64,000 bases of DNA from Allolobophora icterica (Eukaryota; Annelida; Clitellata; Crassiclitellata; Lumbricidae): the NCBI GenBank assembly GCA_963556255.1, contig OY744604.1, positions 77,556,236 through 77,620,235 of the forward strand, given 5' to 3'. The translations under genes were made by a program, and so were the position numbers. The notes beneath the pieces were generated by a model that did no database searches, was not told the origin of the DNA, and worked only from the letters and a program-made list of their open reading frames with translations. Positions 46,483-64,000 of the stretch are shown in pieces; the first letter of the stretch is position 1; every line of letters begins with the position of its first letter.

Positions 46483-48059
46483 GCGAGCTCAGTCAGTGAT
46501 TACTTTTGAAATCATATTCAAACAATCAATTTACCCCATATGCAATTTGAACTAGAAATTTTTATTCTTTTGTATAAGAGTCGCGCAGCAGTTGGAGTAA
46601 AGAACCCAGAACCCCCGCCCCCCATTCTCACTCTAACCCTTTAACTCTTTAGACGTTCCAGAAAGACCCTTCTTAAATCTAAGGTGGGTTCACTTTATGC
46701 AGTTCAAGATAGCCCAGAAGGTAGTAGTCACTCTCACTCGGTTCGAAGGAAGACGACCCCAGGCATGTAGTTGACGAGATCGCGTGAGCGGGCGTCGAAC
46801 TCAGGACTATCAACAGGTAGCTGGTCACCACCCAACGACATCAATAACAGTTGTTGCTTCGTCGAAGGTAGAAAGACACCACCAGGATTCGATCATGAAA
46901 GCAACGACTGACCAAGATTAGTAGGCTCAAGGAGACAGAGCACTGCTCGGTTGACTCAGAATCACGATCGTCAGGAATTCAGTTAAGCTCAGCGCTCAAA
47001 CTTGATTAATTCTAATCGACGAGGCGAACTCTCAACCTTCAACGTCACTTTCCACTAGGCCAAAACTCATAACTACCTACCCCAGCCTATCTACACGGAG
47101 TTCAGTCGATATCAACTTAAACGAAAGTTCTCGGGCTCTCGGCAAAATCCGTCACTGGTCTGCAAGGACAGCTCCATCTGGCGGCCAAAGACCATCCACA
47201 GGCTTTCTACCTCGTCGAAAACACCAACGGAGCTCGCGGCGACAATACTTATCGCTCTCCCTTCCCATTTGAGGCTGTAGTTCCAAAATTGACCGCTACG
47301 GCAGCGCCACTGTCGTTCACTTCCATTGAAGTGAACGAAAATACGGCGACATGCCGAAGGGTAACACCCGCAGACAAACCGAAAGAACAAACAAGACAGT
47401 CATCATAGACTGTTTTGACATTCGTTACAGTAATAGCTTAAGATTATACTCTCTAGTGAAGTGATGCCTAGGAATTTTTTAACAATGGAACATTTAATAT
47501 TTACCCAATACAATCAGTTCTGCAATGGCACTTTGCCCTTTACGTCTTCACAGATGCATCTTTTAGCAGTTGCTTCATTTGCATCTGTTAAAATATTAAA
47601 CTGTGCTCTACTGTTTGCTTCAATTTTAAAGTTGTTTCCATGATAATCAATTGACAGTTTGTTTACAGTATAAATAGTGTTTGCGTCCACAGTGTTCTTC
47701 GAAAACTGTCTCCACATTAATTAATTTAGTAGAGTTGTTATCCCTTCCGCAGTTCGTAACCGCAACACTTGCCTTGATTCCTGCTTGATTGTCGGGTGTT
47801 ACCGTTAGACTGGCGCTACATCGTGCAACAGTGCAAAATCTATAACAGAATTTTGTCGAAATTAGGTCGAATTTTATCGCTCAGTAACTTATGGTCAAAG
47901 CGTTTTCCTTAATGTCTCACAGACTACTCTTGGAAGCAAATTGCTAAGCAAATCCATTAAGGATAGTGCAGTTCTTGCATGATATTACTAAATCAAAACG
48001 TCGTAGTCGCCTTTCAGATGAGTAAGTAATTACCTGAACGATTATTATAGCGCTATGGA

Positions 48060-48831
48060 TAGGGTTGCCAGATACATGGGTAGCCAAAGGAGGACATAGG
48101 AAGCCGGAAAGGAGGACAAAGGAGGACGCATTGAATGTTTCACTCCGTAGTCAGAGGGTCTCCTAAGTAGGCCTAACCAAGAAACGAAGTCACATTGAAA
48201 ACCTGCATGTAAAATCATTTGAGTTTTTTTTATCATAATGTTGCAAAGTATTTATTTAAACAATCATGCAGTTGCACCTTGACTGCGCGCAGTAGGCCCA
48301 TTTCTCAACAAACCACAGACGCCGCTCTGCTACTGGAAATAAAATTAGCACTTTGACCATAGATACTATCATTGTAACATTACTTATGGACTTCATTAGT
48401 AACATTAGATTATGGACTTCAAACGTCTGAAAATAGAGCTGCAATAAAAAAATAAATAAGTAGAGGCAGGGGCGTCTATCCCCCCTAAGTCATTGGAGCA
48501 ACTTCCCATTTCCCCCCTCTTCTTCCCCCTCCCCTTCCTAACCCCCCTAAAATGGTGACACACACTGACAGATCTTCCCCCCTATTTCTTAGATGGAGCA
48601 TTTGCTCCAAGGTTTCTATGGTGTAGACGCCCCTGAGTAGAAGGGAATTTAGGGATAACATGCACGTGTAAAGTCGTTAAAAACGGCCACAGAATAATAG
48701 CCAATAGCTCAATACAACAAATATACAAAATGCCGGACATTTTCCAGGTTTTTAGCTTTGCCTGCCGGACAGAGGACACGAGGCCAAAAAGGAGGACATG
48801 TCCTCCTTTTGCCGGACGTCTGGCAACCCTA
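48060..48831. mobile_element. TAGGGTTGCCAGA-ended transposon, D2 copy
   Basis: Copy of 25586-26356, one base longer (an extra C in the nested MITE). The D1/D2 match ends six bases beyond its right terminus. Confidence 0.75.
48467..48635. mobile_element. Nested hAT-type MITE, D2 copy
   Basis: Copy of 25993-26160 with one additional C in the TTCCCCCC run. Confidence 0.9.
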
Positions 48832-48837
48832 GCCCAA

Positions 48838-49984
48838 GGACGGTAAATGAAAAGAAAATTGGTGACGCTATATTGCATTATCATTTATTTAGAACACAGT
48901 TCATAATTAAGCAAGGAAGGCTGCTAGTAATTATCACCACTGGCGAATTAAGCACACACTCAGAGCCAAACCAACATATTAAAAAGATATTGTATAATAT
49001 ACATGTAACATAGTTCAATTGATGTTTTAAGAGATCCGTCTGTTGAGTCAAAGCACATCAGAGATAAGCATTATTGCTATTTTTATTTAAAATAAAAAAA
49101 TATTGTTTAACATACGCAATAAATAAGACAAGTATATGAACGTCTGACCATTTCCGTAAAGCTCATCCGTGATGCACGCAGTTTTATCATCGTATCGTTG
49201 TCCCATGAACTTAATAATTGGATTGCCTACTCAACCTAGACAACTGAGTAGCTTCATTCTACAGTAGTTTCAGTGACAGCGGATGAGAATTAGTAAAGGT
49301 CGGTTGCTAGAGAAGCAGTTTAAGCCGTAAGAGGCACGAAAATGCTCTTAGTATGCTTATTATGGAGGGACGCCCTCTGGCGGCCTCGCGGTGTTGTGGG
49401 ACCTCGTAGGAGGAGAGACCAGTTCATTCGGTCCTCACACACCATTTGAAGTTTGCAAAATATTTTTCAAAAATGACATATTTTGATTATCATGATTAAT
49501 ACAACAGTCCCAACGCGATTTTCAATGCAGGAAAAGCATTTAATTATTTAGGTAAGTCCTTGACCATTATTTATTTTTAAAGATGTCATGTGTTCTTTGT
49601 TCATAAATAGCAATTCTATGCAAAAACCTCACTTTGCTCCCCTAAAAACTTTTGCACCCTGCAAAAATTCAACCCAAAATATCACCCCCCCCCAACAACA
49701 ACAAATTCCTGCGGACGCCCATGACTTCAGCTCCATTCTTATCAAACTCCTCAGACCGCTGAAATTTGATACAAACCGAAGAAATCTTTTAGGAAAAGTT
49801 AGCGACTAAACTTTTGAAACAACTATTCCCACATTTGCAAAACCAGATTTTGACAAAAATTTCAAATTAAACAAGCAGAAGTTAGCCTCAAAACGGCTAT
49901 CAAAGAAATGTGATGTCCACCTCAAGAACTGGCCACGACGAGTGCACCAGCAACTAAGCTAGGGTCACGTGACACTCAAAGTGG
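48838..49984. other. Unique spacer before gene 3, no gene seen
   Basis: Unique sequence right of D2. It holds a short poly-C tract near 49690 and chance frames only. I see no splice-site-bounded exon or recognisable repeat. Confidence 0.5.
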
Positions 49985-50297
49985 GCTACCGAAAGTAGGT
50001 CGCATGAAGTAGCTTGATGATTGTCGCCTAGTGCCATATAATTATTTATGTTAAAGGCAGCTTGTGGGTCACCCTGTTGTTCGAATATCTGTGCTAGGCG
50101 TTATCGTCCTGGTGTTAATACAAAGTTTATCTAATCATTTGAGTGAGAGCTTACCATAACCTATAGTCAACGTGTTCTACAATGTCATGCTAGTGTGTTC
50201 GCTTGGTTAAGATAATGGCCAGCGCATGCAGATCCTTTTTGCCCTGTATTAGCAAGCGCTTGGGTCTGAATATAAAAGGCTTCTATTTTATAGCCAA

Positions 50298-50370
50298 TTA
50301 GGTAAGTAAGTAAGTATGTAAGTATATCCTTTATTGAATCAAAGGCTAACCGCACTCTGGCGTACATGAA
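50298..50370 (-). repeat. Retroposon tail with (GTAA)n
   Basis: GTAAGTAAGTAAGTATG, TATCCTTTATTGAATC and a CTAACCGCACTCTGGCG segment resemble the tails at 3878 and 1144. It is absent at the corresponding place upstream of gene 1. Confidence 0.4.
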
Positions 50371-50562
50371 AGTTTTGTCATGTATAAATCATCCTAATAA
50401 TAGCCTATAAGTTTTACGGGCTAGATTATCAGCAGATGGGATCATTCGGTTATGTGCGCGTGGTCGCAGTGTGTCCGGTCTCTTTCGTGTAATTATCGTG
50501 TAATTATTTAGCCTAGCAACTGCTCTTACAGTTGGCCTACCAACCATTTTCGATCAAGTGCC

Positions 50563-50643
50563 TTAACACTTTAACGACGAACGTGCACTAAAATGGGTGG
50601 AAAACTAATCTTTCACTAATCAATCTCGTCGTTAGAGGGTTAA
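50563..50643. mobile_element. Miniature piggyBac-like MITE in the gene 3 promoter region
   Basis: TTAACACTTTAACGACGA and TCGTCGTTAGAGGGTTAA form inverted ends bounded by TTAA. The homologous region of gene 1 (about 8286) has only ATTAGGCCTAGAC at this point, an apparently empty site. It shares its TTAACACTTTAACG end with 17141-17211. Confidence 0.6.
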
Positions 50644-50682
50644 GACCGAAATTGCACGCCTAGTAAGAAGACTGACGCGTCA

Positions 50683-50689
50683 TATAAAA
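50683..50689 (+). promoter_or_regulatory. Candidate TATA box of gene 3
   Basis: TATAAAA 157 bp before the conserved start codon, in the same relative place as the gene 1 TATA candidate within homologous flanks. Confidence 0.45.
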
Positions 50690-50860
50690 ATTTATGATAA
50701 GTCCACATATTCAGTGCATATATATGATTGAGCAAGCAGTAAGCCGTAGGGGCCTATGTGCACGACGCCCTAAATTCCACACAAAAGCCATTTAGTATTT
50801 CCGTTAGTTTTGTTAGCACATAAACGTTAGAGGCTAATAATGGACTTTTTCGAATCGAGA

Positions 50861-60513
<9,653 letters not shown>

Positions 60514-60970
60514 TGTTTCAGTAATTCTTTAGCAATTTGAGTGCCTATAATTTATTGTTAAATTAATGGAGCGGTGACAAAAAAAAATTACAACAATAAG
60601 TGCCACTGCCATTTACAGGTTATAAAACGGCTTTGTTCAAATGTCTTGATGCGTAGATGCAAGCATACATGAATTCAAATATACGCGTGCATCTAGAGAG
60701 CCAACAGATTGTCCGACAATCAACTGAATTCATAATAGATGTTAAGAATTACTGGACCCATATCTAATTAAAAACTTAGTAGGGTTTTAAGTGTGTGCAC
60801 ATATATTCCATCTGTTAGAGCATCAGTCAGCTAATTGCAAATATACTTCCCGTTTTAAAGATCTCCAATAGCATTCTTTGAAACATATTCTATTCGTACA
60901 AAGAAATAATAAAAATTATAATATGTTAAACATGCTTTTGCAATTTTCGTGAAACGTTATCTCTTCATAG

Positions 60971-61245
60971 GCAATCCAGTGAATCGTCAAAGCTCTCAAC
61001 AATCTTCACTTCAACATCAAGACTATGAAATGGTGGATGAATCAAATGTGCAATCTGGAGTTTCTGAGCATCCGCCTGTTAACCAAAGCACGTCACATGA
61101 AGAGGACCTGGAGGATCATTCGACTGAAAACATCGCCTGTGAAGGCTACTCCTCACTGAAACGTAGACCGTCTGCTACATTCGCAGAGCCAGTGGTTTAT
61201 GCTCAGCTACAACAATACGCGAACATAAGCTCCAACCACAATTAG
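60971..61245 (+). CDS. Gene 3 cytoplasmic exon with ITIM and tyrosine motifs
   Basis: Acceptor TTATCTCTTCATAG, open in phase 1 for 91 codons to TAG at 61243. It is hydrophilic, with four tyrosines in signalling contexts: QDYEMV, EGYSSL (YxxL), VVYAQL (fits the S/I/V/L-x-Y-x-x-I/V/L ITIM exactly) and QQYANI (YxxI, also YxN as in Grb2 SH2 sites). YSSL and YAQL are 13 residues apart, longer than the usual ITAM spacing, so inhibitory or SHP-type docking is the more natural reading. No AATAAA was noted soon after the stop; a SINE follows at 61327. Confidence 0.65.
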
Positions 61246-61326
61246 ACACAATCAGCCAAATAGGCACGGAATTATTATTATTCAGATATATTTTCTTAAA
61301 ACTCAATCGTGTATCTGTTAAGCTCG

Positions 61327-61459
61327 GAGACCTTAAATGGCGTGGCACCCATTCAAACGGGCAGCAGTGGTGAATGATCTCACCCGACTAATTCATTGAA
61401 AAATGAGCTGGGTCGAGGCTATGCAGGTCGCCACATAAAACGAGTACATTTACATTTAA
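61327..61459 (+). mobile_element. SINE fragment
   Basis: GACCTTAAATGGCGTGGCAC, ATTCATTGAAAAATGAGC and GGGTCGAGGC...ACATTTACATTTA match the 3' two-thirds of the SINE at 7018-7290. It is truncated at the 5' end. Confidence 0.75.
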
Positions 61460-64000
61460 GCTTAAGACATCGTACAAGAAAACATGTGTAATAGGCCTAT
61501 CTATAATTACTACAATAACCGCGAGTCTGTTGTTACTTTTGCGTTAGTTGTGAAAATGTTGTCAAATATTTGTTTAGACTGAGGATATCCACTGAAAAAT
61601 GTCATGATATAGGACCTCTGAATAATAGCCTAATCTTTTAAGGTGTTGACCTATTATCGTACAGCAGCGATGATGATCTTAGCGCTTGCGCATCGTAAAC
61701 ATCATTCCACAGAGATTGAACTCTTCACACAATCCACAAGATATCTCATTCAATGGATTCCTGCTAAGCAACTCCTCACATATCTGTTGACTAAATGCTG
61801 CACGCGATACTGTCGATCGCGGTGCTATGTTGTTTCATGTTCTGCTCTTCTTAATGTGTAAGATGTAATAAACTTATGTCGCTCTGATCCAGTTCTCTTT
61901 CGTTCAGATGAGCCTTATTGTACCATTCCTGGCTTTCTCCGTTTGAAAACTTAATTTCTTCTTTATTTTGTTAAGACTTGTAATTAGATCTAAGCAGGAT
62001 GAGTTGAAGTGAAAAATTAACTGTAAAATATTTTATAAGACGACTGCAGTTTATTGTATGTACTACGTATGTGGTATGTTTTTATGTTTTTTTACTAGGT
62101 TATCTACTACGTAATACACCAAATTATTGTTGAGTTTGGATTCATTTAATGCAAAACTGTTGCATGATTATTTCATTCGATTTTATTTCTGTGACGCAGA
62201 TCTTGTATTAGGACGAACTCTTTATATGGCGCAAACAACAATGTGTAACATTGTGTATATATTTATTTATTTATTTATTCCAGATATTTCTATAGCGCCT
62301 CTCGAAGTCTACTACTACTCAGAGGCGCTCCCGACTACAGCATTTGATACTGTGCCGGAATTTTCACGCCGAAGCGTTAAAATTATTTACAGTTAAAATT
62401 ATATATATAGGCCTACTTGGTGATTTGGAGAGATCTTCTGGTCCCTCACTTCCGTAGATCAGCTCGATGAAATCATACACTGTCTTGTATCGCTCCATTT
62501 TCTAAAAATAGTCCTCCTGTGAATAGAGGCTTCGTATTGTTTCTTCTACCTCGGGACTTGTTAAAGGAAGTGCACTATTCTCTAGTTAATAACATTACTT
62601 GAGTCTTGTTATTAAAGGATTTTATTTCATAACATAGGCTACTGAATGCTGAATATATTGGTAGCGCAATGACCCGCATTTGCAAAAATGACAACCTAAT
62701 CTCTATTTTTATTTCTGTTAAGAATGCTACAGAAAATTATGTACAGTCATCTAATCATACTGTGTATGGCGCCATATTAATTAGTCTTAAATGTAACAGT
62801 TAAACGCTATCTTCATCACCTTTGAAAGAAACCGCTCGACCATCCAATGCTATATTTCATTAGTGCTATTGTCGCACCCAGCCTCGCCTCAACAGATGTC
62901 TTCAGCCAGCATCGTATCATCGAAGCGTTGATATGGAGAACGCACAGATGATAGCATCATAGGATGGCCGACAGTTGTAGGTTCGCTTCTTTAGCAGGCC
63001 ATTCTTGCCAGCGAACATGATTGCCTAACTCATTATAATTTAACCCTGCCTTAACACCAAGACGTTCACCACGTCTCACATTACCAGGATCTTGATGGAC
63101 AAGTGTAAAACTCGAATGCGCGGTCGCTGAACTAACGAAAACCTCGGGAACTCAGGAGTTAGAGTTCGAACTCCTCTCCACAACAACTTCATGCATTATT
63201 GGCGATGCTTCTAGTCTGTTTAACCTTGAAAATATCTCACTTCACGTTTCACGGGTTTCGGTTTGTATAGCACCAAGTTACTGCTGAGTAGCAAATTGTA
63301 TGGCGCTAGTCTGCTCCTGAGTTGAACTATGCAACGCTTCCATTCGACTAAGGATGATGTAAACAGCCGAACCTGATCGGGAGATTTGTGACAAGGGCGT
63401 ATTGCGATGGGAATCCGTTGCAAGTCAGCTATATAAATTTACCTATAGCGATACCTGTATTACCGTTCCTTCTTACTGCAATGATCTAACTAATTCAATC
63501 ACCAATTACTTTAGAAATTAGACTGAACACATGAGCATTCAAAATTGCCAATGGATGAGCGTAAGAACTGAGCAAAATAATATTAACGTTAATAAGTTGT
63601 TTCTACTAAAGATGATGACAACATCATCCTTATAAGTTTTATATCAGAACAACAGTTGGAGTAAAGAAATCATCAGAATTTCTGTATTTCCTTGTCTTCT
63701 CTACTATCTCCAAATTTATACTCCCTACTTTAAGCTAAAAAATGATAGAAATGAAATGATATATAGATATAGCGCCCATTCATACAACTAGAAACCACGC
63801 ACCATTTCTAAGGGAAGGAATGCGATCAATCTCGAAAACACCAAGAAGATCGGCTGCATTTTCACCTGGAAAGAGGCTGCGACTATGCCGAACAGTAGAA
63901 AACTATCTGCAGTAGACCGAACAGAACCTATTGAGGCGATCAACTCAAAACATTGAAGGATCTTTCTTTGCACAACCAGGGACAATCGACTCTCCAGAAC
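61460..64000. other. Downstream region with repeat fragments, no gene seen
   Basis: No exon with good splice sites recognised. An AATAAA at about 61868 could serve as a polyadenylation signal for gene 3. A LINE/SINE-type 3' end in minus orientation lies at about 62258-62345 (CTATAGCGCCTCTCGAAG and CAGAGGCGCTCCCG, after a (TTTA)n run). AGAGTTCGAACTCC at about 63163 resembles a Pol III B box of a SINE, without a clear A box. Confidence 0.4.

Larger units (their letters stand above)
49985..50839 (+). promoter_or_regulatory. Gene 3 upstream region, homologous to that of gene 1
   Basis: Collinear short blocks match 7300-8510: TTATGTTAAAG...CAGCTTGTGGGTCACC, ATGGCCAGCG...AGCAAGCGCTTGG, GGCCTACCAACCATTTTCG, GACCGAAATTGCACGCC, TATAAAA, and AAATTCCACACAAAAGCC. 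Three insertions differ between the two genes: a hAT MITE in gene 1 only, and a (GTAA)n retroposon tail and a TTAA MITE in gene 3 only. Confidence 0.6.

Overview
The window looks like gene-poor, transposon-rich nuclear DNA of an animal, most likely a marine invertebrate deuterostome. Evidence for a eukaryote: split genes with GT/AG introns that all sit in phase 1, a tRNA-derived SINE, LINE 3' ends, a Helitron, many hAT-type MITEs with perfect 8-bp target duplications, and long microsatellites. The palindrome TAGGCCTA occurs at more than twenty separate places. I associate that pattern with echinoderm genomes such as sea cucumbers, but the species assignment is inference.

The only convincing protein-coding content is a small cluster of immunoglobulin-superfamily (IgSF) membrane proteins. 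Gene 1 (8511-16259, +) has a 5-codon leader exon, a single V-like Ig exon, a transmembrane (TM) exon and a short tail exon. Gene 3 (50861-60513, optionally to 61245, +) has the same leader and Ig exons, then a stalk exon, a TM exon and a separate downstream exon rich in tyrosine motifs, including a textbook ITIM (VVYAQL) plus YSSL and YANI. Between them is a second Ig/TM/tail cassette (36661-38713) that is almost identical to gene 1 but has no leader exon. An inverted Ig pseudoexon lies at 3121-3458. A dead second Ig exon, whose conserved Trp codon is now a stop, lies inside gene 3 at 58856-59016. The family therefore shows birth and death of Ig exons in every state: intact, duplicated, inverted and decayed. 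The likely role, inferred, is cell-surface recognition with phosphotyrosine signalling.

Layout: 1-2.8 kb AT-rich DNA with repeat tails; 2.8-3.5 kb inverted Ig relic; 4.2-6.2 kb a minisatellite split by a decayed hAT element; 7.0-8.5 kb SINE and gene 1 upstream region; 8.5-16.3 kb gene 1; about 9.37-26.36 kb the first copy (D1) of a 17-kb segmental duplication; 26.7-28.1 kb a hAT element; 28.3-31.1 kb a fold-back element with long inverted arms; about 31.84-48.84 kb the second copy (D2); 50.0-50.9 kb gene 3 upstream region, homologous to that of gene 1; 50.8-61.2 kb gene 3 with introns full of Helitron, hAT, LINE and other inverted-repeat elements; 61.3-64 kb repeat fragments and no gene.

D1 and D2 differ at only a handful of bases plus microsatellite lengths. 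They are either a very recent duplication or two haplotypes placed in tandem by the assembler; sequence alone cannot decide. All exon models come from reading splice sites and frames by eye; no expression evidence was available.
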